A stretch of 64,000 nt of DNA from an uncultured Prevotellaceae bacterium (GTDB taxonomy: Bacteria > Bacteroidota > Bacteroidia > Bacteroidales > Bacteroidaceae): the NCBI GenBank assembly GCA_945865175.1, contig CAMBDA010000011.1, positions 1-64,000 of the forward strand. Direction: 5' to 3'. A program made the translations under genes and the position numbers. A model generated the notes under the pieces. That model did no database searches and was not told the DNA's origin. It saw only the letters and a program-made list of their open reading frames with translations. Positions 1 to 8,726 of this stretch are shown in pieces (positions within the stretch are counted from its first letter, which is position 1; each line of letters opens with the position of its first letter).

Positions 1-62
1 TGAAGTAAAGTAGTAAACAAACAAATATTCTGTGAAGTAAATTCAGTCATAGTCAAGAAATA

Positions 63-140
63 CCACTCCTTTTCCAAAGAAGATATACTTCATCGGCACC
101 AGGAGTATATCTCCTATCGGCCATGAAGTATATCTTCTTC
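63..140. repeat. Dispersed hairpin repeat, copy 1
   Basis: A perfect 17-bp inverted repeat, AAGAAGATATACTTCAT at 77-93 and its complement at 123-139, flanks a smaller AGGAG/CTCCT hairpin (101-115). The left arm and the ACTCCTTTT stretch before it match a second copy at 37411-37490. It carries no coding sequence. It may be a REP- or MITE-like intergenic element; that class is inferred only from the structure and the two copies. Confidence 0.6.
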
Positions 141-154
141 TGGGAACAGGGGGG

Positions 155-261
155 CTACTTCATTATCTTTCGTCCGTTCACCACATAGATGCCCTTGGGC
201 AGTTTGTCTATCTGCTCGCGGCTGGCATCCTTCAATATTCTGAGACCGGACATGTCATCGC
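155..261 (-). pseudogene. C-terminal remnant of a secreted protein
   Basis: The minus frame from 261 to the TAG at 155-157 encodes about 35 residues ending LPKGIYVVNGRKIMK. This resembles the last strand of sorting or surface proteins in Bacteroidetes, as does the end of the 1879-residue protein in this window (KGIYIINGKKVAVGK). There is a stop directly upstream in frame and no start codon, so only the tail of a former gene is left. It abuts the remnant at 263-415. Confidence 0.6.
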
Positions 262-262
262 G

Positions 263-415
263 GATTCAACCAGCAAGTTCACCTTTGAGGCGGGAGGCAG
301 AAACAAGAAGCGAAAACAGATAGCCAACATACTGGATGCATATAGAGTGGAGGATGACATCGAATATGGTTCCACCGGTGTCATTCCCCCATGGGCCTTC
401 GGTCTTATGCGTTAG
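263..415 (+). pseudogene. C-terminal remnant of an AAA/DUF4143 ATPase
   Basis: The plus frame encodes about 50 residues with KFTFEAGGRNKKRKQIAN and a terminal IPPWAFGLMR, followed by TAG at 413-415. These match, from memory, the conserved C-terminal end of the ATP-binding DUF4143 proteins common in Bacteroidales (FEVGGKNK...KQI, then IPLWxFGxLY). The Walker motifs and the rest of the protein are absent, so this is a decayed fragment. It meets the minus-strand remnant at about 262, which suggests a rearrangement junction. Confidence 0.6.
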
Positions 416-463
416 CGTCCCCATAAGAATCACACTTTGCCTTATTCTGCAGATTTGGGCAGG

Positions 464-3400
464 CTAGCGAGAGGAGGTCACCACCTTGACGCGGCATTGA
501 CGGGAGTCAGGCGCCGAAAGGGTGGCTATGTACGAGCCCGGGGAGAGGACAAGAAGGGACACAGAGGCGGAACCCTGCGAGAGGTCCAGGTTGGTAAGCA
601 TGACCTGCTGACCCTGGAGGTTGTAGACACAGAGTATGGCAGACCCATGGGTCTCGTCGGAAATATGGAGGGAATGACCGCGCAAGGCAAGGCCCAGGCC
701 GCCGTCATGGCTCTGGGAGTGCGGAGATGCGGCCAACTGGATGGCTGAGGGATCACCGCCAGGCAGAAGAGGAGCCACATGGATAGGCTCGGCATAATAG
801 CCAGCATGGTTGGGGGCACCGATGGTGGGACGGTAGAAAAGATACACACTGTCACTGCCGTCGGGATAACGGCCTACACTCTGCATGCCATCGTGTGCAC
901 AATAGGCAAGCGTGTCAGCCCAACTGTTGTCGGAGGCTGTGAGCATCACCAACTGGCCATCTGCATTGTCCAGCTTGAAGGAGGCATGGAGCTGAGTCTG
1001 TGCCTCCTGTTTGTCGCACCACACCACACGATAGCCATTGGCAGGAAGGATGGTGGAAAGGTCCTCAGTGGCTGAGGGAATGCGATACTTCTGGGGCATG
1101 GACACATCATCGCTCAGATACATGCCGGCAAGGTCTATGTCATGGTCGGTGGGGTTATAGAGCTCAACCCAGTCGTTCTTCTTGAAATACTCGTTCACGA
1201 AAACACTGTTGCCAGCCGACACCTCATTGATGAACACCTGAGGAAGGCCAGGCTTGTCTTCACGTTCAAAGCATGCCTGCAGACGGTAACCCGTTGCGCA
1301 GCGAGGAATGGACAAGGAAAGACTGGTGGAGACTACATCTCCCGCATTGGCATTGACTACAATGGTATTGTCAAGGGTAAGTTTGGCAGCATCCAACACC
1401 TTCCATCCCACAAAACGATAGCCACGGGGTGCACCAGCCGTAAGCTGGACGGGCGCATACAGTTGTCCTTCGAAATAGCACTGGGGCACCTTCTGTCCGT
1501 TCACCTCAATCACGGCACTGGGGATATTGGCACTGAGCGTGACTTCCTGACGGCTGGAAGACCAGATGGAAAGGCGGCTGTAGCGCTCAAGCGAACTGTA
1601 GAGCGCGGAGGGACGATGGCTGAGTTTGTTGATAAGCTCGTCTGCAGTGGAACGAGGAGACACATTACGCCCACTATATCCACTGGAAATCAACTGCATG
1701 TCCTCCACCCGGCGCACATACTCATCGATAAGCGCCTTGCAACGGTCAGGCAGGAACACGGAGCCTGCCACCAGGCAGAAAGTGTCCGTAAAACGCTTGC
1801 GGAAGTTCTCATTCTTGAGCAGCCCCAGGAATATGGGGACCAGTTCCACCTCGCGGGTATAGTGCTTTACGCCCGGCACATCGAACAGTTCGCAGAAAGT
1901 ATACCACTGACGTGATTCGAAGACGCTGAAAGGATCGGTGTGGTAAAAAGTAAGGTCGAGGTCGAAGAGGATGAAACGGAACTTGCCGTTCTCCGCTATC
2001 GGTCGCCACCCCTTGCAGTTGTTCTGCGGCCAGTCAGTGTTGCCCAGATACATCTCCACTGCCATATAGTTGCAACACTCATCGATGTCGAGCAGTTGCT
2101 CAATCTGGCTGTACACCTCAGGGTCGGCAGCCTGTGCGCTGAGTTTCCTGAGCTTTTGCCAGGCATCACCCGTACCACACATCTGCACATAGCACGAGTC
2201 GCAATCAATCTCAAAGAGGTCTATCTCGTCGTCGTCCAGCCCATGATTGGCATACACATTGTGCTTGTTATTGGGCTCACGCATATTGATGGTGCCCATG
2301 TAATTGCCATTGATGTAATGACAGATGGGCTGATAGTTCTGGAGATCCATGTCAATGCCGCTCTCCCGGACAATGCTCTGGAGGGCAGCATCCTGGATGC
2401 GGCACAGATAGTCGTTGCCGCCACATCGTATCTGCAATGCCTTGTGCTTGAGGTAGGGGCGGTCCGAGAAGAACTGGTAGTTGAGATAATTGCGCCCCTC
2501 ATACACCTTGGAAGCCTTCACCTTGAAACTCATGGGTGTGAATCCCTTACTGTGCCCGCCACACCGGCTCAGGTCGGCCTCGATATTGAGACATTCGGAA
2601 CCGCTGACAGGGTCAAACAGTTCCACATTGACCGGACGGTCCCAATCCATGTTCCAGTTGCAATATTCGCTGGTGCCCTTGCCCCGGCGACCGTTGCTTC
2701 CCTTTACAAACACGCCCGTGGTGCTTCCATAGAGATGGTCGGGGTCCGTCACCAATGAGAGGACAGGCAGAGTGAACTGCTTGTCGCGCTTGATATAGGA
2801 ACGAGTGACCACCGGGCTGGACAAACAGCCCTCGCGAAAGAGAGCAAAACGGAACACACGCGTACGTGCCACAGTAAACGAGTCCGACGTAGCCGTATAG
2901 CCATTGATCAAAGAGGGTGTAGACCCATCAGTGGTGTAACGCAGCGTACAGCCCTCAGGCACTTCCACACCAATTTTGAAGCTACGAGTGAAAATCTGGC
3001 TGGGATGACTCACTTCAGGCGCCGGCAGGCGCTGGCTGCAACCGATGACAGTATCGTTGGAGGCGCCTGGTGTGGGATTGGCTGCCAGCGTCCAGGATGT
3101 GCCTCCGTCGGGCTGGCACAGATAGCTGCTTCGCGGAGTGGCAGGAGGATAGGACACCGAATGGATGACGCGGCCTATGTATGTGCTCAAGCAGATGGTC
3201 CCTCCCTCAGCGTCCAGTTTCATATTGAGCTGATTGGGAGCGAACACCCCATCGTAATGATCGAACCAGAGGACAGCAAACCCCTTGGCCGGCACAGGTG
3301 TACTGTGAGCAATACGCAGTTTCTTGGGTTTCTGAGGGTCATCGCTCACCCACAGGTTCTGCAGATTGAGTTCCTTGATAGTGGGATTGTATATCTCTAT

Positions 3401-3574
3401 CCATCCGCCATAATTCCCACTCGGGTCATAGAAACGGTCTACATTGGCAGCCATCACCTCATTGATGCGGAGGGCAGATACCGTCTGCGCATGCAACGTG
3501 GATGATACAGCACACAGAAAAGGGCACAACAGGCAAACCACGCGCCTTGAAAGGGCAAAAACAAATCGGGTCAT
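464..3574 (-). CDS. Secreted LTD/CotH-domain protein with sorting domain
   Basis: The 1036-residue protein has a signal peptide (about 1-30, ending LHAQ). A lamin-tail (LTD) domain lies at about 35-170 (RINEVMAANVD), then a chitobiase-type beta domain at 185-262 (YTTDGSTPS), a CotH-like kinase domain at about 270-650 (CRIQDAA, ILFDLDLTFYH) and a second LTD near 780 (FINEVSAGNS). The C-terminus resembles a type IX sorting domain (VYNLQGQQVM ... SPGSYIATL). CotH homologues include protein kinases, but the function of secreted Bacteroidetes forms is not settled. It is the last of three minus-strand genes for exported proteins. A hairpin precedes it and no -7 box was found directly upstream. Confidence 0.8.
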   Translation of the reverse strand: MTRFVFALSRRVVCLLCPFLCAVSSTLHAQTVSALRINEVMAANVDRFYDPSGNYGGWIEIYNPTIKELNLQNLWVSDDPQKPKKLRIAHSTPVPAKGFAVLWFDHYDGVFAPNQLNMKLDAEGGTICLSTYIGRVIHSVSYPPATPRSSYLCQPDGGTSWTLAANPTPGASNDTVIGCSQRLPAPEVSHPSQIFTRSFKIGVEVPEGCTLRYTTDGSTPSLINGYTATSDSFTVARTRVFRFALFREGCLSSPVVTRSYIKRDKQFTLPVLSLVTDPDHLYGSTTGVFVKGSNGRRGKGTSEYCNWNMDWDRPVNVELFDPVSGSECLNIEADLSRCGGHSKGFTPMSFKVKASKVYEGRNYLNYQFFSDRPYLKHKALQIRCGGNDYLCRIQDAALQSIVRESGIDMDLQNYQPICHYINGNYMGTINMREPNNKHNVYANHGLDDDEIDLFEIDCDSCYVQMCGTGDAWQKLRKLSAQAADPEVYSQIEQLLDIDECCNYMAVEMYLGNTDWPQNNCKGWRPIAENGKFRFILFDLDLTFYHTDPFSVFESRQWYTFCELFDVPGVKHYTREVELVPIFLGLLKNENFRKRFTDTFCLVAGSVFLPDRCKALIDEYVRRVEDMQLISSGYSGRNVSPRSTADELINKLSHRPSALYSSLERYSRLSIWSSSRQEVTLSANIPSAVIEVNGQKVPQCYFEGQLYAPVQLTAGAPRGYRFVGWKVLDAAKLTLDNTIVVNANAGDVVSTSLSLSIPRCATGYRLQACFEREDKPGLPQVFINEVSAGNSVFVNEYFKKNDWVELYNPTDHDIDLAGMYLSDDVSMPQKYRIPSATEDLSTILPANGYRVVWCDKQEAQTQLHASFKLDNADGQLVMLTASDNSWADTLAYCAHDGMQSVGRYPDGSDSVYLFYRPTIGAPNHAGYYAEPIHVAPLLPGGDPSAIQLAASPHSQSHDGGLGLALRGHSLHISDETHGSAILCVYNLQGQQVMLTNLDLSQGSASVSLLVLSPGSYIATLSAPDSRQCRVKVVTSSR

Positions 3575-3609
3575 TTTATAGATGTTACTTCTTTTCCCTC
3601 TACAGGGCG

Positions 3610-3653
3610 CGTCCTGGCCTCGCGCCGCCCAGGGGTGACACGTTGCCAGGACG
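3610..3653 (-). terminator. Hairpin between two secreted-protein genes
   Basis: Nine-base arms (CGTCCTGGC at 3610-3618 and its complement at 3645-3653) form a GC-rich hairpin just after the stop of the upstream 883-residue gene. No clear U-tract follows, so it may be a partial terminator or an mRNA-stabilising structure. Confidence 0.45.
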
Positions 3654-3662
3654 GGTTATACA

Positions 3663-6314
3663 CTAACGGTTCAGGTCGAAATATTTCTTTATCAACAAGC
3701 CATCGGTGGGTGAATCAGATGTGATATAGTCGGCTCCCCGGCTCATGACATCCACCATACCAGCATAATCGCTCACTGTCCACACATTCACAGTGAGGCC
3801 CTCGTCATGGGCCTGCTGGTACCATTCCGGGTGGGCATTCATGACTGAATAGCTGTAATCAAGACCCGTATAGCCCATGCTCTTGAGTGCAGCAGGGCTG
3901 TAGTCACCATTCAGATAAGCGACCTTGGCCTCGGGGTCCAGAGAAATAATCTGCCTGCAGGCCACACCGCTGAACGAGATGTATTCCACCCTGTCCTTCA
4001 CGCCATATTCCTCCACCTTCCTCAGTACATACTTGGCCGCATTGCGGTTGCGCAGGTCGGTGGAATGCTTCTTTATCTCAATAATGAGTTTGGTGGGGCT
4101 GTCGCTGTCCTTGAGCAACTGTAGCAGGTCATCCAGGCGGGGCATCTTTTCACCATTGGAGAGGGTGAGATTTTTGCAGTCGGCATACTTGGAGTCCTGG
4201 ATGGTGACACCGCTGTAGCTGGCATCGTGGTTGACCATAATCTGGTTGTCAGTAGTAAGCCACACATCCGTTTCGGAGCCGTAGGCACCGATGGCCTGTG
4301 CTGCCTGTAAGGAGGCACGGGAGTTCTGACTGGCGCCCTGCGCCTTCCAATAGCCACGATGGGCAATAATCTGGGACGATGCTGGCAGTGCATCCACCAT
4401 CGTGAACGACACGGTTCCCAACCGCTGGACAACGCCACCGCGCAAGAGCGACATTGTGTAGCGGTCGGTTTCCAGCGCCTCGGGCAACAGCACAGTGGCT
4501 CCGTCATCGGCTAGTGCAAGCGGAACCTCAAACGTGCGACCAGAGGCATTGGCCGTAAACTGAACCACATCACCCTGGGCAAAACCTGAACCCATAATAG
4601 GGAATACAGCCCCCACCCTGGCAGGCACAGCCTGAGGGTAGGCCACATCGGTAACCAGTTTGTCCGACTTCACCACCTGCGGACGTGCATGCAGCCACAT
4701 CTGTTCCACCTGCTCAGCAGAGGATGGGGTGCTGTAGATACGGAACATCACCACATCGCCGGGAATCTGTTGGTTGCAGCCGCCATCACCCGAGGGGTCA
4801 CCAAAGATGGCAAAGAAATGGTTGCGGGTGTCGCTTCCGGGCTTGGTGAGTCCATTGGGAGCATCGGCCGTAGCCTTCAGTTCACCGTTCACGTACAGAT
4901 GCACCTTGGCCGCATCGCGGTCATATACGCCCACCATATGGTAGTACGCTCCCCCACTCCAACCGGCATATTTGGTCCAGCGATAGGCATTGCCCGTATG
5001 AGGAAGATAGGCCAACTGACCGTCTGTCGACACCATGAAGCCGCCAGGGCCGCCACCCTGATGGGAAGAAATCCACTTGGCTTCCGTACCGGCCACAATC
5101 TCCGGTGTCATCACCACAGCCTCCATCGTGTAGCCATCGGCCAGCTGCTGCCAGAAGTTGTCATCTCCTGCATAGTCCACCCGATAATGCCCCTTTCCGG
5201 AATCGTTCCACGAAGCGTCCGAGTGGGCCACGTAACGGCCATATTGCGGGAGCCAATAGGTATAGAGCGTACTGTTGGGGTAACAGTCTACCTTACGATG
5301 GGCAGGCGAGACGTCCGTGGCCGTACCATCGGCATGGAACACCACGTCGAGCAGGTCGGCCTCCTGCCCCTGCACAGGATGGGCTGCCTCGCTGAGCACA
5401 CGGGCCTCATAGGCATTGACAGCTGTGTCATAGATACGGAACGTGACCACTTCGCCCGGGAGCTGCTGCTGGCAACCCCCATTCTGCGGATCACCGAAGA
5501 TAGCAAAGAAATGGTTCTTGGAGTCGCTGGTAGGCTTGGTGAGCTCGCCAGGAGCCTCGGCTACGGAACGCAATTCGCCATCCACATACAGGTAAGCCTT
5601 GCCTGCATCGTGGTCATAAACCCCCACCACATGATAATAGACACCAGTTTCCCAGTCGGTCTTTGTCCAGCGATAGTCACCTGTATGGGGCAGGAAGGAC
5701 AGCTTACCGTCACCCGACACCATAATGGCACCCGGGCCTCCACCCTGATGGGAGCCTATCCACTTGGCCTCCGTGTTTTGTTTGTCGGTCGACATCACGA
5801 TGGCTTCCATCGTATAGCCGTCGGCCAGTTTCTGCCAAAAAGCATCATTGCCGGCATAGCTGATGCGATAGTGGCCCTTGTCCTTGTCGTTCCAAGCACA
5901 GGTGGACCGGGCCACATAGCGCCCATAGGTTGCGTTCCAGTAGGTGGAAAGCGTGGCATCGGGATAGTGCTCCACTTTCATCTGGCTGGCCGAAACATCG
6001 GCTGCCGTACCGTCGGCATGGAACACCACATCCAGGATTCCATCGGTGCGCATGGCCGGAGTGCGGAACGACAGGCTGTCCACATCCCCCATGGGCGACT
6101 CATAAAGTGTAGCACCCTCTTTGTCGAGGATGGTGAGGCGCGAATGGCCCTCGGCAACCTGCACATCATCCACTGCTGTCACCTCCTGGGCATATACAAT
6201 ACGTCCGCCCTTGTATACGTACATCATTTCACTATCAGCCGCAGCCGGCATTGCTCCACCTATTAATAATAAGGTATAGAGTGTCCAATTCCTGAAAGTA
6301 TGAAATCTTTTCAT
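3663..6314 (-). CDS. Secreted twin-LamG glycerophosphodiester phosphodiesterase
   Basis: The 883-residue protein has a signal peptide (about 1-26, ending PAAA). Two similar LamG/concanavalin-like modules sit at about 85-300 and 325-545; both carry DVVFHADGTA, MEA(I/V)VM and NHFFAIFGDP. A short TIG/Ig-like segment is near 565-645, and the C-terminal GDPD domain starts near 649. The GDPD signature is visible: AHRGYW, then SETDVWL and NHDAS, covering the expected acid and histidine positions. GDPDs hydrolyse glycerophosphodiesters to glycerol-3-phosphate and an alcohol; the LamG pair may tether it to glycan or surface. No C-terminal sorting domain was seen. It lies 7 bp after the 160-residue gene and is probably co-transcribed with it. 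Confidence 0.85.
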   Translation of the reverse strand: MKRFHTFRNWTLYTLLLIGGAMPAAADSEMMYVYKGGRIVYAQEVTAVDDVQVAEGHSRLTILDKEGATLYESPMGDVDSLSFRTPAMRTDGILDVVFHADGTAADVSASQMKVEHYPDATLSTYWNATYGRYVARSTCAWNDKDKGHYRISYAGNDAFWQKLADGYTMEAIVMSTDKQNTEAKWIGSHQGGGPGAIMVSGDGKLSFLPHTGDYRWTKTDWETGVYYHVVGVYDHDAGKAYLYVDGELRSVAEAPGELTKPTSDSKNHFFAIFGDPQNGGCQQQLPGEVVTFRIYDTAVNAYEARVLSEAAHPVQGQEADLLDVVFHADGTATDVSPAHRKVDCYPNSTLYTYWLPQYGRYVAHSDASWNDSGKGHYRVDYAGDDNFWQQLADGYTMEAVVMTPEIVAGTEAKWISSHQGGGPGGFMVSTDGQLAYLPHTGNAYRWTKYAGWSGGAYYHMVGVYDRDAAKVHLYVNGELKATADAPNGLTKPGSDTRNHFFAIFGDPSGDGGCNQQIPGDVVMFRIYSTPSSAEQVEQMWLHARPQVVKSDKLVTDVAYPQAVPARVGAVFPIMGSGFAQGDVVQFTANASGRTFEVPLALADDGATVLLPEALETDRYTMSLLRGGVVQRLGTVSFTMVDALPASSQIIAHRGYWKAQGASQNSRASLQAAQAIGAYGSETDVWLTTDNQIMVNHDASYSGVTIQDSKYADCKNLTLSNGEKMPRLDDLLQLLKDSDSPTKLIIEIKKHSTDLRNRNAAKYVLRKVEEYGVKDRVEYISFSGVACRQIISLDPEAKVAYLNGDYSPAALKSMGYTGLDYSYSVMNAHPEWYQQAHDEGLTVNVWTVSDYAGMVDVMSRGADYITSDSPTDGLLIKKYFDLNR

Positions 6315-6321
6315 CGTGCTG

Positions 6322-6804
6322 TCATTTTCTGGTTATCTTTTGTGTGAACACGCCATCGGCCGTGAACACCTTTACCACATACACGCCCTGAGGTATCTCC
6401 CGGAGGGGGCACACAGCCGTATTCCCGCTTACAGCATAGGAAACCACCTGCTGGCCACTCATCGAAACCAGGGTCACCCGCTGCATGGTGGCAGGGGCTG
6501 AAATCCGAAGCGCATCGCCCCTACTGGAGACCTGCAGGCCCGCAGAAGGCAGCAAAGCGGAGACACCCGTGCCCTCGGCCGCATAAAACCGGAAATGGGC
6601 CAGCTGGTCCCATGCCACAATCTCGCTGTTACCATCAGCCATTGACATACGTAGTCCACCCTCTTCCGGCACAATGGCCTTCACGTCCTTGAGTGTGCGG
6701 GTAGGCTTCAGTGCTACGGAAGAATAAACATAGATATCTGCCGCATTCGACAAACAGGGCAGAAGGGCCAGCGCCAGCGCCCAGATGAGTTGTCTTCTTT
6801 TCAT
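6322..6804 (-). CDS. Small secreted protein with type IX-like sorting domain
   Basis: The 160-residue protein has a signal peptide (about 1-21, ending LSNA). Its C-terminal half reads like a type A sorting domain: VSMSGQQVVSY, then IPQGVYVVKVFTADG and a basic end (ITRK). The N-terminal part, roughly 60 residues, has no recognised domain. It is the first gene of the minus-strand set ending at 464 and has a TAAATTTG box upstream. The cargo role is inferred from the C-terminus. Confidence 0.7.
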   Translation of the reverse strand: MKRRQLIWALALALLPCLSNAADIYVYSSVALKPTRTLKDVKAIVPEEGGLRMSMADGNSEIVAWDQLAHFRFYAAEGTGVSALLPSAGLQVSSRGDALRISAPATMQRVTLVSMSGQQVVSYAVSGNTAVCPLREIPQGVYVVKVFTADGVFTQKITRK

Positions 6805-6842
6805 TTGTGGTTATTTTTTTTGGTTTTTACACATGCTGCCTG

Positions 6843-6850
6843 CAAATTTA
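6843..6850 (-). promoter_or_regulatory. -7 box (TAAATTTG) for the secreted-protein set
   Basis: The minus-strand TAAATTTG fits the Bacteroidetes TAnnTTTG consensus. It lies 38 bp before the start at 6804 and is back to back with the promoter of the resB-like gene. Confidence 0.6.
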
Positions 6851-6914
6851 CGATTTTTTTTTGTGCTACAATCAAAATACCGGCTTTTTTTTAGGACAGT
6901 TCGCATGAAAACCC

Positions 6915-6922
6915 TAACTTTG
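6915..6922 (+). promoter_or_regulatory. -7 box (TAACTTTG) for resB-ccsA
   Basis: TAACTTTG ends 19 bp before the ATG at 6942. It matches the Bacteroidetes primary sigma-factor -7 consensus and should drive the two cytochrome c maturation genes. Confidence 0.65.
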
Positions 6923-6941
6923 CGACACATTTTGCAAATGC

Positions 6942-7814
6942 ATGACTAAAAAAATCCTCCCAGGAGCCATTCCGTGGCTCTTTCTGTTGCTTGCCGCTGG
7001 TCTACAATGGCTGACAGGCAACTTTCCTGCAGACTGCTTCAGCTTTCCTGCCAATGGTGTGCTGCTGGCATTATGGCTGGTGCTGGTGTGGCAAGGCTTC
7101 CATCGCCATCGCGCCCATCCCCTCGTCCGCTATTTCTGCTCGGCACAGGGCGCCACCCATTCACTCTGCATGATGGGGGCGCTCGTCGTCATCATGGGTT
7201 TTACCTCACAAGAGACTGCTCCCTCGGAGGAACGCTTCACGCTAGGCATCCATCATCTCCCCGACACCTGGATGTTTGCCTATGCCAGCCTGCATCTGCT
7301 CACGGTTCTGACCTTCGGGTTCCTCCAGGGATGGGCACACCGCAAGGACAATCGCTGGCGATTTGCATTGGTACACGGTGGATTGTGCCTCACGCTCTAT
7401 GCCATGTTTTGGGGGAGTGCCGACAACCGGACGCTCATGGCAATTGCCTACAAGGGCCACTCCTCGCACGAGGCGGTAACAGCCGGCAAAAAGACAGTGT
7501 ACCCCGACTATGAATTCCAGCTCAGCCAGATGAGGGTGACCACCTATCCCAACGGCACACCCCAGTCAATCGAAGCATCCCTGGTCATCGATGACCGGCC
7601 AGTGTCCCTGCGTGTAGGAAAGCCCTACCCCGTGAAATGGGACGAGGACGTGTATCTTCACAGTTACGACAGAGCCCGGGGCAACAACAGCACCTATGCC
7701 GTGCTGCAACTGGTGAGGCAACCCTGGAAGCAGCTGATGCTGCTGGGCATGACGGGGATGCTGGCAGGTGGACTGCTGCTGTTTGTCCAAGGTGCAGAAA
7801 GGAGGCGTTCATGA
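6942..7814 (+). CDS. ResB-like cytochrome c biogenesis protein
   Basis: The 290-residue membrane protein has hydrophobic segments at about 8-28, 37-53, 68-88, 110-127 and 145-160. A periplasmic stretch of roughly 100 residues follows (about 165-265), then a last membrane helix (MLLGMTGMLAGGLLLFVQG). The layout and the partner fit the ResB/Ccs1 half of the System II heme-handling complex, which holds apocytochrome and heme for ligation. Its stop overlaps the start of ccsA (ATGA at 7811-7814), so the pair is translationally coupled. The family call rests largely on topology and the neighbour. Confidence 0.75.
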   Translation: MTKKILPGAIPWLFLLLAAGLQWLTGNFPADCFSFPANGVLLALWLVLVWQGFHRHRAHPLVRYFCSAQGATHSLCMMGALVVIMGFTSQETAPSEERFTLGIHHLPDTWMFAYASLHLLTVLTFGFLQGWAHRKDNRWRFALVHGGLCLTLYAMFWGSADNRTLMAIAYKGHSSHEAVTAGKKTVYPDYEFQLSQMRVTTYPNGTPQSIEASLVIDDRPVSLRVGKPYPVKWDEDVYLHSYDRARGNNSTYAVLQLVRQPWKQLMLLGMTGMLAGGLLLFVQGAERRRS

Positions 7815-8599
7815 TTGGATGGGATGCCTTCATCTATTTTGCGGTTCCTGTGCTGGGTTGCTGGCTGGCCAGTGGAACAGCCGCACTGAAAGGATGCCGC
7901 AGGACGGCTATCTGGGCAGGAACGACGGGCTGCATAGTATTTGCAGCCTTCATCACAGGACTATGGATAACGCTGGGCCGGCCACCGATGCGCACCATGG
8001 GAGAAACGCGCCTCTGGTATTCGCTCTTCACGCTACTGTCCGGACTGGCCACCTATCGGCAAAGGGGCTACAACTGGATATTGCTCTTCTCCACCGTGGT
8101 GGCAGGCGTATTTGTCCTCATCAACCTCCTGCGCCCCGAGATTCACGACCAGACGCTGATGCCGGCCCTGCAAAGCATCTGGTTTATTCCCCATGTTTCG
8201 GTCTACATGTTCTCCTATTCAGTGATGGGATGTGCCTTTCTGCTGGCCCTGCGCGGAATGTGCAAGCCGCGCGAGGAATACCTTACTGCAGCAGACTCGA
8301 TGGTATATACGGGAATGGCCTTCCTCACCTTTGGGATGATTTCGGGTGCCATCTGGGCCAAACAGGCCTGGGGGCACTACTGGAACTGGGACCCTAAGGA
8401 AACATGGGCGGCCATCACCTATCTCCTTTATCTGCTCTACATCCACCTGCGGATTTATGACAAAAAAAGACGCTCCAAGCGTTTCTTCTACGGATTGCTG
8501 ATACTGGCATTTGCTGCACTGCAGATGTGCTGGTGGGGCGTTAACTACCTGCCCAGCGCCAAGGAAGGTTCGCTGCACACCTATACGATGCAGCAGTAA
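7811..8599 (+). CDS. ccsA: Cytochrome c biogenesis protein CcsA
   Basis: This gene encodes 262 residues from the ATG at 7811, chosen because it overlaps the preceding stop in the usual ATGA arrangement; a longer frame from 7637 would overlap resB by over 170 bp. The WWD-type heme-handling motif is clear near the C-terminus: GHYWNWDPKETWAAITYLLY. About eight hydrophobic segments are present, with histidines near them (IPHVSVYMFSY). With the ResB-like protein it would attach heme to CXXCH sites of exported cytochromes such as the peroxidase encoded next. Confidence 0.9.
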   Translation: MIGWDAFIYFAVPVLGCWLASGTAALKGCRRTAIWAGTTGCIVFAAFITGLWITLGRPPMRTMGETRLWYSLFTLLSGLATYRQRGYNWILLFSTVVAGVFVLINLLRPEIHDQTLMPALQSIWFIPHVSVYMFSYSVMGCAFLLALRGMCKPREEYLTAADSMVYTGMAFLTFGMISGAIWAKQAWGHYWNWDPKETWAAITYLLYLLYIHLRIYDKKRRSKRFFYGLLILAFAALQMCWWGVNYLPSAKEGSLHTYTMQQ

Positions 8600-8677
8600 A
8601 GACGAAACGCCCCACACAGAACATCTTTTCCTGCACAAAAATATTTGCAAAAATGACTTAATTTCAGATAAAAGTTG

Positions 8678-8685
8678 TAACTTTG
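8678..8685 (+). promoter_or_regulatory. -7 box (TAACTTTG) for the cytochrome c peroxidase
   Basis: TAACTTTG lies 41 bp before the ATG at 8727, so the peroxidase has its own promoter although it follows ccsA by only 127 bp. Confidence 0.65.
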
Positions 8686-8726
8686 CAGAGTGACAGCCGA
8701 TTTTATATATTTAACCTCATATTCAA

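Noticed and set aside
4689-6266. Plus-strand frame of about 520 codons opposite the LamG/GDPD gene
   Set aside because: Mirror of a well-supported secreted enzyme; it shows an imperfect internal repeat only because the LamG modules are duplicated.
7637-7810. Longer N-terminus for ccsA
   Set aside because: It overlaps resB by 174 bp and the residues look like frame-shifted resB. The ATGA at 7811 gives a normal start.
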